From the NCBI GenBank assembly GCA_963765135.1, contig CAVXUX010000003.1, forward strand, positions 434,001-498,000: 64,000 nt of DNA, in the 5' to 3' direction. The position numbers and the translations under genes are program-made. Each line of letters starts with the position of its first letter. Positions within the stretch are counted from its first letter, which is position 1. This DNA is from JACVRW01 sp963765135. Lineage in GTDB: Bacteria > Actinomycetota > Thermoleophilia > Solirubrobacterales > Thermoleophilaceae. Shown here one piece after another: positions 25,172 through 32,828 of this stretch. The notes beneath the pieces are model-generated. The model did no database searches. It saw nothing but the letters and a program-made list of their open reading frames with translations, and was not told the origin of the DNA.

Positions 25172-25656
25172 TCCGTTCGCTCGGCCTCGATGCGCTCGCG
25201 CTCGCCCAGGCGGTTGTCGCGGCGCAGCTGCGCCTCACGGGCGCGGCGCTCCTCGTCGCGGCTCTCGGGCGCGATCGGCGGGACCGGCGCCGGCCGCCCG
25301 TCCTCGTCGAGAGCGACCATCGTCAGGTACGCCGTCGAGGTGTGGGTGAGCTCGCCCGAGCGGATGTTCTCCGCCTCCACCCGCACGCCCACCTCCATCG
25401 AGGTGTGCCAGGCGGCGTTCACCGTCGCCTTGACCGTCACGAGGTGCCCGACGTAGACGGGGTGCAGGAACGTCATGCGGTCCATCGCGACCGTCACCAC
25501 CCGAGTGCCGGAGTGCCGCACGGCCGCGATGCCGGCCACCTCGTCGCAGAGATACATGATCACGCCGCCGTGGACGTTGCCTCCGTTGTTGGCGTCGGCG
25601 ATCCTCATCCACCGGCTCAGCTCGGAACGGGAGTGGGATGGCGGTCTAGGCTGCAC
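25168..25656 (-). CDS. Acyl-CoA thioesterase (hotdog fold)
   Basis: 162 residues. NNGGNVHGGVIMYLCDEVAGIAAVRHSG contains the conserved hotdog helix and active-site region, followed by VVTVAMDRMTFLHPVYVGHLVTVKATV. This is the YciA/acyl-CoA hydrolase pattern. It hydrolyses acyl-CoA to free acid and CoA and fits the fatty-acid metabolism genes nearby. The charged C-terminal tail (about 130-162) is extra. It is convergent with the lipoprotein gene, overlapping by four bases. Confidence 0.9.
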   Translation of the reverse strand: MQPRPPSHSRSELSRWMRIADANNGGNVHGGVIMYLCDEVAGIAAVRHSGTRVVTVAMDRMTFLHPVYVGHLVTVKATVNAAWHTSMEVGVRVEAENIRSGELTHTSTAYLTMVALDEDGRPAPVPPIAPESRDEERRAREAQLRRDNRLGERERIEAERTD

Positions 25657-25712
25657 GGCGCCGGGTAGTCTAGGTCTCCAACCGCGACGACATGCAAGCT
25701 GAAGGAGGCGGG

Positions 25713-26468
25713 ATGCCAGGGCTCGGCGGGCGGATGTCCACCGTCATCAAGTCGAAGATCTCGAGGATGCTCGATCGGGCCGAGGACCCGGGCGAGACGC
25801 TCGACTACGGCTACCAGAAGCAGGTCGAGCTGCTTCAGAACGTGAAGAAGGGCATCGCCGACGTGGTCACGTCGAAGAAGCGCCTTCAGATGCAGTCCTC
25901 GAAGCTCGAGCAGAACATCGTCAAGCTCGACACGCAGGCGCGCCAGGCCCTCTCCCAGGGCCGCGAGGACCTCGCTCGGATCGCGCTCGAGCGCAAGACG
26001 CTCGCGCAGACCGAGCTGCAATCGCTCGACAGCCAGGTCAAGGAGCTCGAGGCCCAGCAGGAGGCGCTCACGGCGAACGAGCAGAAGCTGCGCCAGAAGA
26101 TCGAGCAGTTCCGCACCAAGAAGGAGGTCATCAAGGCCCAGTACTCGGCCGCCGAGGCCCAGGTGCGGATCTCCGAGGCCGCCAACGGCGTGGGCGAGGA
26201 GATGGCCGACCTCGGCCTGGCGATCCAGCGCGCCGAGGACAAGACCGAAACGATGCGCGCCCGTGCCTCCGCGGTCGAGGAGCTGGAGAAGGCCGGCACC
26301 TTCGACGACCTCAGCCAACTCGGCACCGGCCAGGACGACATCGACCGCCAGCTGCAGGAGCTGACCAGCGGATCGCAGGTCGACGACGAGCTCAGCAAGA
26401 TGAAGGCAGAGCTCGGCGAGGGCGGCGGCGACGCGCCCGCACTCGAGCAGGGGGAGGAGAAGGCGTGA
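25713..26468 (+). CDS. pspA: PspA/IM30 family envelope-stress protein
   Basis: 251 residues, almost wholly alpha-helical and coiled-coil (about 20-215), with many Glu, Gln and Lys and the motif GREDLARIALERK typical of PspA/Vipp1. The N-terminal segment (MPGLGGRMSTVIKSKISRML) is the probable membrane-binding amphipathic helix. PspA coats damaged membranes to keep them sealed. ATG at 25713 is preceded by AAGGAGG (25702-25708); an ATG at 25734 is a possible alternative. The stop overlaps the start of pspAA, so the two are translationally coupled. Confidence 0.92.
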   Translation: MPGLGGRMSTVIKSKISRMLDRAEDPGETLDYGYQKQVELLQNVKKGIADVVTSKKRLQMQSSKLEQNIVKLDTQARQALSQGREDLARIALERKTLAQTELQSLDSQVKELEAQQEALTANEQKLRQKIEQFRTKKEVIKAQYSAAEAQVRISEAANGVGEEMADLGLAIQRAEDKTETMRARASAVEELEKAGTFDDLSQLGTGQDDIDRQLQELTSGSQVDDELSKMKAELGEGGGDAPALEQGEEKA

Positions 26469-26743
26469 TCGTGCGCGTCTCGGGGGAGGGGCAGTTCCGG
26501 CTGCCCGACGAGGACGCCGACCGCCTCAACGAGCTCGACAACCGCGCCGTCGCCGCGGTCGAGCAGGGCGACGAGACCGGCTTTCGCGAGCTCTGGTCGC
26601 AAATGCTCGAGCTCGTCGCGAGCGATGGCAACACCCTCGACGACGATGAGCTCGTCGAGTCGGACGTGATCCTGCCGCCGCGCGATGTCACCTTTGCCGA
26701 GGCAAAGGGCGAGTTCACTGGGGACGGGCTGATCCCGGACTAG
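26465..26743 (+). CDS. pspAA: PspA-associated protein PspAA
   Basis: 92 residues, starting GTG at 26465 with a four-base overlap (GTGA) with pspA. It begins MIVRVSGEGQFRLPDEDADRLNELDNRAV and ends LPPRDVTFAEAKGEFTGDGLIPD, the pattern of the PspAA family found beside PspA in actinobacteria and some archaea. It is presumably a partner or regulator of PspA; its mechanism is not established. Confidence 0.88.
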   Translation: MIVRVSGEGQFRLPDEDADRLNELDNRAVAAVEQGDETGFRELWSQMLELVASDGNTLDDDELVESDVILPPRDVTFAEAKGEFTGDGLIPD

Positions 26744-26755
26744 GAGGAGAGTGCC

Positions 26756-27160
26756 ATGGACGAAGCTCGGCTGAGCGGAGTTCCGCTGTTCGCAAGCCTC
26801 AACCGCAAGGAACGGCGCGCCCTGGCGCCGCGTACGGATGAGGTCGAGTTGGAGGAGGGCCGGGTGATCGTCCGCGAGGGCGAGTGGGCCTACGAGTTCT
26901 TCGCGATCGAGGAGGGCACGTGTGAGGTGAGGCGCGGCGATCAGCTGCTCGCCGAGCTAGGGCCGGGCGACTTCTTCGGCGAGATGGGCCTGGTCGGCGA
27001 CACGCGCCGCAACGCGAGCGTCGTCGCCAAGTCACCGCTGACCGTGGTCGTGATGACCGCGCAGGCGTTCCGCCAGACCTCGCGCGAGCTGCCCGAGGTG
27101 GCGGGCAAGATCCGCGCCGCGATCGAGGAGCGCTGCCGGCACCTCGAAGCCGTGAACTGA
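26756..27160 (+). CDS. Stand-alone cyclic-nucleotide-binding domain protein
   Basis: 134 residues, one cNMP-binding (Crp-type) beta-roll: VPLFASLNRKERRALAPRTDEVELEEG, then VIVREGEWAYEFFAIEEGTCEVRR and GPGDFFGEMGLVGDTRRNASVVA. The phosphate-binding cassette resembles cyclic-nucleotide-binding members, but there is no DNA-binding domain, so it is not a transcription factor. The start has AGGAGG (26743-26748) upstream. It lies 12 bases after pspAA and is probably part of the same operon, linking a nucleotide signal to envelope stress by inference. Confidence 0.87.
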   Translation: MDEARLSGVPLFASLNRKERRALAPRTDEVELEEGRVIVREGEWAYEFFAIEEGTCEVRRGDQLLAELGPGDFFGEMGLVGDTRRNASVVAKSPLTVVVMTAQAFRQTSRELPEVAGKIRAAIEERCRHLEAVN

Positions 27161-27376
27161 TCAGCGCTCGTCGGAGCGCAGCGACTCTCCGATCAGCCAC
27201 AGCAGCGGCGGCCATAGCCCGACGAACAGGGCGCGGCGCTCGGCGTTGGCGCGCTCCTCTTGGTCGACGGTCTTGGCGCGGATCCACAGGCCGATGCAGA
27301 GGCTGACCGCGCCCAACGAGGTGACGTGCAGGTACCAGCCGCGCAAACCCGCGGCGCGTAGGAGCTTCGTGACCAT
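27161..27376 (-). CDS. Small two-pass membrane protein
   Basis: 71 residues with two hydrophobic segments (about 15-31, HVTSLGAVSLCIGLWI, and about 48-62, ALFVGLWPPLLWLIG) separated by a charged loop. It is convergent with the cNMP-binding gene, directly adjacent to its stop, and divergent from the DUF1990 gene. No family recognised. Confidence 0.55.
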   Translation of the reverse strand: MVTKLLRAAGLRGWYLHVTSLGAVSLCIGLWIRAKTVDQEERANAERRALFVGLWPPLLWLIGESLRSDER

Positions 27377-27405
27377 GGGGTCGGGTACCCGAGACGTTCC
27401 CCTCC

Positions 27406-28707
27406 ATGCCTGCCCAGACCCGCTCCCGCCGCCTCGCCACAGCCACCCGCTGGCCGCTCGGCGTGCTGCTCACCGCGTGGCGCTACATGTGGCGCACGAC
27501 GCCTCTCTATCGCAGCGAGGAGGAGGGATCCGTCGAGCGGGACGCGCCACCGCCGCTGCCGGACGGAGTCGACCGCACCCGCCTGCAGGCACCGAGCGAT
27601 GGGGCCGGCCCGCTCTATCACCGCCGCTACGAGGTGGCCATCCGCGCCGGCCGCATGTCCGCGGCTGAGCTGCTCGACCTGTTGGCGGCCGACCCGGACC
27701 GCGCGGCCCCGTCCGAGTTCGCGACCTTCAAGAAGACGCGCGGAGAGGACGGCGCCATGGCCGTGGGGGACGAGTACCTGGTGCGCATGCCGGGACCGTG
27801 GGACGGGCCGGTGCGGGTCGTCGAGCGCAGCGAGCGGTGCTTCCGGCTGGCCACGCTCGAAGGGCACCTCGAGGCGGGGCAGATCGCCTTCTCAGCCGAG
27901 CCGCGCGACGGTCGCGTCGTGTTCTCGATCGAGTCGTGGGCGCGCGGGGGCGACCGCCTCTCGAACCTGCTCTACGACCGCCTGCGCTTCTCGAAGGAGG
28001 TCCAGTTCCACATGTGGACCTCGTTCCTGGAGCGGGTGGTCAAGCTGTCCGGCGGGGTGCGCGACGGCGGCCTGCGCATCCACACGCGGCGCCTGAGCAC
28101 CCTCTACGACGCGGCACCGAACTTCGAGGTGTCGGCGCTGGCCGGGGCGGTCCCCGGGAGCGGCTGGAACATCGACGACTACCGCCAGCCGCTGCCGCCC
28201 GAGGCGCCGGGGGCGCCCGAGCCGGGCGGCACCTGGGAGCGGGCCAGGGAGCTGATGGAGGACTACGAGTTCGCCGACCCGCGCATCGTGCGAGCGATCT
28301 ACTCGCCCGATTCCGCGCTCGAGGGCAGGGACATGCTGTTGGACGTGCGCTTCTGGGGCCTGCGCTTCCACTTCGGGGTGCGCGCCGGCGGGGTCGTCGA
28401 CGAGGTCCAGGAGCACGAAGGGCGCCCGGTGCGCGTGTGGGGCTGGAGCTACCGCACGCTCCAGGGCCACCTCGAGATGGGGCAGATGGACTACGCCGTG
28501 TGGAAGTGGCTCGACGACGGATCGGTCGAGTTCCGCATCCACGTCGTGTCGCGCCCGGCCCGCATCCCCAACCGGCTGATCCGGCTGGGGTTCCGGCTGT
28601 TCGGCCGCGGGCAGCAGGTCAGGTTCGCCCGGCGCGCCTGCGAGCGCATGGCGGAGGCGCTCAGGGCGCCATCCGGAACGGCGGGTAACGGTCCGTCACG
28701 AGGATGA
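27406..28707 (+). CDS. Tandem DUF1990-like protein
   Basis: 433 residues. Two related halves appear to follow each other: about 55-220 (YHRRYEVAIRAGRMSA, LATLEGHLEAGQIAFSAEPRDGRVVFSIESWARGGD) and about 285-425 (IVRAIYSPDSALEGRDMLLDVRFWGLRFHFGVR, RTLQGHLEMGQMDYAVWKWLDDGSVEFRIHVVSRPA). The repeated GHLEXGQ motif and following strand fit the DUF1990 family. Function unknown. The end overlaps the convergent DUF4389 gene by about 45 bases. Confidence 0.7.
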   Translation: MPAQTRSRRLATATRWPLGVLLTAWRYMWRTTPLYRSEEEGSVERDAPPPLPDGVDRTRLQAPSDGAGPLYHRRYEVAIRAGRMSAAELLDLLAADPDRAAPSEFATFKKTRGEDGAMAVGDEYLVRMPGPWDGPVRVVERSERCFRLATLEGHLEAGQIAFSAEPRDGRVVFSIESWARGGDRLSNLLYDRLRFSKEVQFHMWTSFLERVVKLSGGVRDGGLRIHTRRLSTLYDAAPNFEVSALAGAVPGSGWNIDDYRQPLPPEAPGAPEPGGTWERARELMEDYEFADPRIVRAIYSPDSALEGRDMLLDVRFWGLRFHFGVRAGGVVDEVQEHEGRPVRVWGWSYRTLQGHLEMGQMDYAVWKWLDDGSVEFRIHVVSRPARIPNRLIRLGFRLFGRGQQVRFARRACERMAEALRAPSGTAGNGPSRG

Positions 28708-29280
28708 ACGCGTACGCGACCACCCGGTTGTGCCAGCGGCCGACGCCGACCATGTAGTCGAACAGCCCGCGCGGATAGCGGCCGGTGAAGAGGATCGCGA
28801 ACCAGGCCGCGATCACGACGAAGAGCGCGCCGAGGTAGAGGAACAGCAGCACGATGTAGTGCGGGATCGCGAGGAACCACTTGACCAGCGGCAGCCAGCG
28901 GTTGAGGGCCTGAGGCTCGGGCAGCTCCAGCCGGACGCCCTGGTGGTCGTCGGTGGACGGGTAGCGGTCGTCGAGCAGGGCGACGTAGACCCCGACGCGG
29001 TTCATGAACCGCATCAGCTCGACGTTCCAGTCGAACCACCAGCGCGGGTACTTCTCGCGGAACACGAGCATCAGCAGCGGCGGGAGGAACAGCAGGCCGG
29101 CGCCCCCGACCGCCCAGCCGCCGCCGGCGGCACCGGCGTCGTAGCTGCCCCCTGGTAGCCCATGATCGTGCCCAGCACGATCGCGATCGGGATCACCGTG
29201 AAGATGCGGAACGCGGTGGTCAGGCGGTTGAGCTGGCGCTCCGGATATTCCACCGAGAAGCTGACGGGATGATCGTCCAT
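28661..29280 (-). CDS. DUF4389 family membrane protein with one frame break
   Basis: The first frame (start ATG at 29280) gives MDDHPVSFSVEYPERQLNRL and a membrane helix ending GTIMGYQG. The rest lies in another frame: MLVFREKYPRWWFDWNVELMRF, then helices and LFTGRYPRGLFDYMVGVGRWHNRVVAYAFILVTDRYPPF. This GRYPRGLFDYMVGVXRW pattern is typical of DUF4389. Adding one C to the run at 29148-29152 joins the parts as MGYQGGSYDAGAAGGG. Probably an intact four-helix membrane protein with a homopolymer miscall. It follows the LLM oxidoreductase gene by seven bases. Confidence 0.75.
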
Positions 29281-29287
29281 GCGCGCA

Positions 29288-30190
29288 TTATGCGCCGCCC
29301 CCCAGCGGCAGCAACTCGGCGAGGGCCCGCGGATCGACGTCGTGGGCGGGCTGAGGGACCAGCACGACCGAGTCGGCGCCGGCCTCGCCGAGCGCCCGGA
29401 TGCTCGCGGCGCACTCCTCGGGCGTTCCGGCGACGCCCGCCCGGCCGATCAGCGCGTCCATGTCGGCGGTATCGCCGAGGTGCTCGGCCTGCGGGCCGCC
29501 GACGCGCAGGCGCTCCTCGACGAGCGGTCGCAGCGCCGCCCGGGCCGCCGCGCCGTCCGCGTCCACGTTGCACCACGCGAAGACGGTCAGCCGATGCGGC
29601 CGCGTGGCCGCGATCTGCTCGCGCGCCCACTCGATGTAGCTCAGCGACGAGGGCTCGCTCAGGATGGTGCCGTCGGCCACGCGGCCCGACAGGGCGAGCG
29701 AGCGCGTCCGCCGCACGCCCGTGAACACGGGCGGCACCTGCTCGGGCGGGTGATCGAGGCGCACGCCGTCGAGGTGCACGTAGCGGCCGTCGACGTGCAC
29801 CTCCTCACCGGCGAGCAGCGACCTGACCGCCGCGACGGTCTCCTCGAGCAGGGCCAGCTGCGACTCCGGCTTGGCCCCGATCTGGCGCATCCAGTCGGCG
29901 ACCCCGTGACCGAAGCCGGGCATCACACGGCCCGGGTGCATGCGCGCCAGCGCCGCGATCTCCATCGCCACGAACGCCGCGTTGCGGACGGGCGCGGGCA
30001 TGATCCCCAGCCCGACCTTGACCCGCGAGGTGGCGGCCAGGGCGGTGGCGGTTGTCGCGATGCCTCCGGCGAGGAAGCAGTCCTCCCAGAGCCAGAGCTC
30101 GTCGAACCCGGCGTCCTCGACCGCCCGCGCGAGCCCCGGCAGTGCCTCCGGAGGGTGCTCGGGGCGGACGACGAACCCGAGGGCGGTCAA
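29288..30190 (-). CDS. LLM-class flavin-dependent oxidoreductase (F420-type luciferase-like)
   Basis: 300 residues of the bacterial luciferase-like TIM-barrel fold. It has EDAGFDELWLWEDCF, VKVGLGIMPAPVRNAAFVAMEIAALARMHPGRVMPGFGHG, and a late GTPEECAASIRALGEAGADSVVLVPQ. In actinobacteria such proteins mostly use coenzyme F420 or FMN; which one applies here cannot be seen. The start is TTG at 30190, only three bases after the aldehyde dehydrogenase stop, so the two are probably co-translated. They may act on successive intermediates. Confidence 0.88.
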   Translation of the reverse strand: MTALGFVVRPEHPPEALPGLARAVEDAGFDELWLWEDCFLAGGIATTATALAATSRVKVGLGIMPAPVRNAAFVAMEIAALARMHPGRVMPGFGHGVADWMRQIGAKPESQLALLEETVAAVRSLLAGEEVHVDGRYVHLDGVRLDHPPEQVPPVFTGVRRTRSLALSGRVADGTILSEPSSLSYIEWAREQIAATRPHRLTVFAWCNVDADGAAARAALRPLVEERLRVGGPQAEHLGDTADMDALIGRAGVAGTPEECAASIRALGEAGADSVVLVPQPAHDVDPRALAELLPLGGGA

Positions 30191-30193
30191 GCG

Positions 30194-31645
30194 CTAGACG
30201 GTGACCGAGGTCGAGTGGGTGTCGGTGAACGCGAGGATGCCGTCCACGCCCATCTCCCGGCCCATGCCGCTCTTGTTGAAGCCTCCGAAGGGGGCGCGGT
30301 CGTCGAGCCACGGCGCGTTGTGGGCGTTGACGAACGTCGTGCCGGTACGCAGCCGCGCGGCCACCGCCTCGACGTGCTCGGGATCGGAAGACCAGACCGA
30401 GGAGCACAGGCCCGACCAGGTGTCGTTGGCCTGCCGGATGGCGTCCTCCTCGTCGTCGAAGGGGATGATCGGCAAGGTGGGGCCGAACTGCTCCTCGGTC
30501 ACGACGCGCGCCTCCGGAGCAGGGTCGAGCACCAGCGACGGCTTCATGAACTGGCCGCCCTCGGCGCCCTCTCCGAACTCGCGCACCTCCGCGCCCCGCC
30601 CGCGCGCCTCCTCGACCAGCTCGGCCACGAAGTCGCGCTGGCGCGCCGTGTGCAGCGGCCCCATGGTCGTCTCCGGGTCGAGCCCGGGGCCCAGGCGGGT
30701 GCCCTCGAGCTCGCCGCTGAGCCCCTCGACGACTTCCTCGTAGCGGGAGCGGTGCACGTAGAGGCGTTTCATCGCCATGCAGACCTGGCCGGTGGTCAGG
30801 AACGCGCCGATCCCAAGGCGGTGGATGGCGTCCCCGTCCAGCTCGGCGTCGGCGAGCACAAGCGCCGGGTCGTTGCCGCCGAGCTCGAGCTGGACCCGCG
30901 TCAGGCTCTCGGCGGCCATGCCCATGATCACGCGGCCGGCCCGCACGCTGCCGGTGAAGGCGACCTTGCTGACCAGCGGGTCCTGGACCAGCACCGGGCC
31001 GAGCACCTCGTCGCGCCCGCTGACCACGTTGAGCACGCCCGCCGGGAGCGCGGCGGCGATCCGTTCGAGGGTCTGCACGAACGCCAGCGGCGTGGTCGGC
31101 GGCGCCTTGACGACGGTGGTGTTGCCGGCCACGAGCGCCTGCGGAAGCGAGGCGCCCAGGATCGCCAGCGGCCAGTTGAACGGCACGATGATCGAGACGA
31201 CGCCGAGCGGCAGCCGGGCGATCGTCGTGCGCAGCGGCGGGCCCTCCAGGGTCCGCACGGCGTCGACCTCGTCGGCCAGCTCGGCGGCAAGTTGGAAGCG
31301 GCCCGCCATCACGTGCAGGTCGATGTCCGCCTCGCCGCGGACCTTGCCGTTCTCGCGCGACAGCAGCTCGACGCGGGCGTCGTGATCCTCGGCGAGCGAG
31401 CCGAGCGCCCCCACGACGAGCTCGGCGCGCCGCGCGGCGCCCAGCTCTGCCCACGCGTCGAAGGCGTCGTGCGCGGCGCGGACCGCTTCCTGCGCCTGCT
31501 CGGTGGTCGCGGCGGCGGCGTGCCCGATCACCGTGTCGGGAGCGGCCGGGTCGTGGACGGGGAAGAACTCGTCGGTGCGGCGAGCCTCGCCCGCGATGAA
31601 CAGGCCCGTGCGCGTCTCCGTCATGGACTGCGCCATGGCGCCCAT
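30194..31645 (-). CDS. Aldehyde dehydrogenase (NAD(P)+-dependent)
   Basis: About 483 residues. It has the family motifs GVVSIIVPFNWPLAILGASL, AFTGSVRAGRVIMG, LELGGNDPALV (general base Glu), GQVCMAMKRLYVH (catalytic Cys) and EEQFGPTLPIIPFDDEEDAIRQAN. It oxidises an aldehyde to an acid. ATG at 31645 has an AGGGGG run upstream; ATGs at 31636 and 31624 are also in frame. It is divergent from the first MetE-like gene with only 15 bases between start codons, so the two must share regulatory DNA. Confidence 0.93.
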   Translation of the reverse strand: MGAMAQSMTETRTGLFIAGEARRTDEFFPVHDPAAPDTVIGHAAAATTEQAQEAVRAAHDAFDAWAELGAARRAELVVGALGSLAEDHDARVELLSRENGKVRGEADIDLHVMAGRFQLAAELADEVDAVRTLEGPPLRTTIARLPLGVVSIIVPFNWPLAILGASLPQALVAGNTTVVKAPPTTPLAFVQTLERIAAALPAGVLNVVSGRDEVLGPVLVQDPLVSKVAFTGSVRAGRVIMGMAAESLTRVQLELGGNDPALVLADAELDGDAIHRLGIGAFLTTGQVCMAMKRLYVHRSRYEEVVEGLSGELEGTRLGPGLDPETTMGPLHTARQRDFVAELVEEARGRGAEVREFGEGAEGGQFMKPSLVLDPAPEARVVTEEQFGPTLPIIPFDDEEDAIRQANDTWSGLCSSVWSSDPEHVEAVAARLRTGTTFVNAHNAPWLDDRAPFGGFNKSGMGREMGVDGILAFTDTHSTSVTV

Positions 31646-31660
31646 GCTAAACCCCCTGTC

Positions 31661-32776
31661 ATGCGCGAGAGGCCTCCATTCCGAGCCGACCATGTCGGCA
31701 GCCTGCTTCGACCACCCGAGTTGCTCGCCGCCCGTGAGGACCACGCCGCCGGTCGCATCGACGACGACCAGCTGAGCGCCATCGAGGACGAGGCGATTCG
31801 CGACGTGGTGGCGATGCAGAAGGAGGTCGGGCTGCAGTCGGCCACCGACGGCGAGTTCCGCCGCACCTCCTGGCACATGGACTTCATCTACCAGCTCGGC
31901 GGGGTCGAGCAGGTCGAGGGGGAGAGCCTGCACGTGCACTTCCGCGACGAGGAGGGCGAGTACGACTATGCCCCGCCCGCGATGCACGTGGCCGAGCGGG
32001 TCACGCTGCCGCAGACGATCTTCGGCGACGCCTTCGGGTACCTGCGCGACACCGTCGACGGCGCGACGCCCAAGCTGACCATCCCCTCGCCGAGCATGGT
32101 CCACTACCGGGGCGGCAACTCGTCGATCGACAGCGCGGTCTATCCCGACCTGGACGCTTTCTGGACCGACCTGACCGCCGCCTACAACGAGGAGTGGCAC
32201 AGGCTCTACGACCTCGGCTGCCGGTACCTGCAGCTCGACGACACGAGCCTGGCCTACATCAACGACCCGGCCCAGCGCGAGCACATCCTCAAGATCGGCG
32301 GCGACCCCGAGCATCTCCACGAGCAGTACATCGCCAACATCAACCGGGCGCTCGAGGGCCGGCCCGACGACCTGGCGGTGACCACCCACATGTGCCGCGG
32401 CAACAACCAGTCGATGTGGGCGGCCGAGGGCGGCTACGACTTCGTAGCCGAGGCGCTCTTCAACGACCTCGAGGTGGACGGGTTCTTCCTCGAGTACGAC
32501 GACGAGCGCTCGGGCACGTTCGAGCCGCTGCGATTCGTCCCCAAGGGCAAGCTGGTGGTGCTCGGGCTCGTGACGACCAAGCGCCCGGAGCTCGAGAGCA
32601 AGGACGTGCTCAAGCAGCGCATCGACGAGGCCTCGAAGTTCGTGGACGTCGACCAACTGTGCCTGTCGCCCCAGTGCGGCTTCTCGTCGACGGTGGAGGG
32701 CAACAAGCTGACGCGCGACGACCAAGCCGCCAAGCTGCGGCTCGTCGTGGAGACCGCCCAGGAGGTCTGGGGCTAG
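31661..32776 (+). CDS. Single-domain MetE-like zinc protein (cobalamin-independent methionine synthase family), paralogue 1
   Basis: 371 residues, equal to the C-terminal catalytic half of MetE. It begins FRADHVGSLLRPPELLAAR and has SATDGEFRRTSWHMDF and LQLDDTSLAYI. The putative zinc ligands are His243 and Cys245 (THMCRGNN), a glutamate in FFLEYDD, and Cys339 (SPQCGFSS). The MetE N-terminal folate-binding half is missing, so methionine synthesis from folate is doubtful. The fold transfers alkyl groups to or from thiols; epoxyalkane:CoM transferase is a known relative. A second paralogue follows 52 bases downstream. Confidence 0.85.
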   Translation: MRERPPFRADHVGSLLRPPELLAAREDHAAGRIDDDQLSAIEDEAIRDVVAMQKEVGLQSATDGEFRRTSWHMDFIYQLGGVEQVEGESLHVHFRDEEGEYDYAPPAMHVAERVTLPQTIFGDAFGYLRDTVDGATPKLTIPSPSMVHYRGGNSSIDSAVYPDLDAFWTDLTAAYNEEWHRLYDLGCRYLQLDDTSLAYINDPAQREHILKIGGDPEHLHEQYIANINRALEGRPDDLAVTTHMCRGNNQSMWAAEGGYDFVAEALFNDLEVDGFFLEYDDERSGTFEPLRFVPKGKLVVLGLVTTKRPELESKDVLKQRIDEASKFVDVDQLCLSPQCGFSSTVEGNKLTRDDQAAKLRLVVETAQEVWG

Positions 32777-32801
32777 ATCGTCAGCGGGATTGTTGACAAA
32801 A
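32777..32801. promoter_or_regulatory. Shared GntR-type operator, copy 1
   Basis: ATCGTCAG, three variable bases, GATTGTTG, one variable base, then CAAAA: this 25-base pattern recurs at 34724-34748 with four differences, three of them in the variable block. Its core TTGTTGACAA has TTGT/ACAA arms as expected for FadR-subfamily GntR sites. It overlaps the -35 of the second MetE-like gene. The GntR regulator encoded at 34055-34696 is the probable binder. Confidence 0.7.
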
Positions 32802-32820
32802 CTGCCGCGAGTGGAAGAAT
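32793..32820 (+). promoter_or_regulatory. Promoter of second MetE-like gene, leaderless
   Basis: A perfect -35 TTGACA (32793-32798) is followed after 16 bases by AAGAAT (32815-32820). The GTG start codon (32829) lies eight bases after the -10, so the transcript probably begins at the start codon. The GntR-type operator overlaps the -35. Confidence 0.55.
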
Positions 32821-32828
32821 CGCGCGGC

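Noticed and set aside
29279..32776. A long plus-strand frame ending in MetE-like paralogue 1
   Set aside because: The first 794 codons are antisense to the LLM oxidoreductase and aldehyde dehydrogenase; only the part from 31661 is the real gene.
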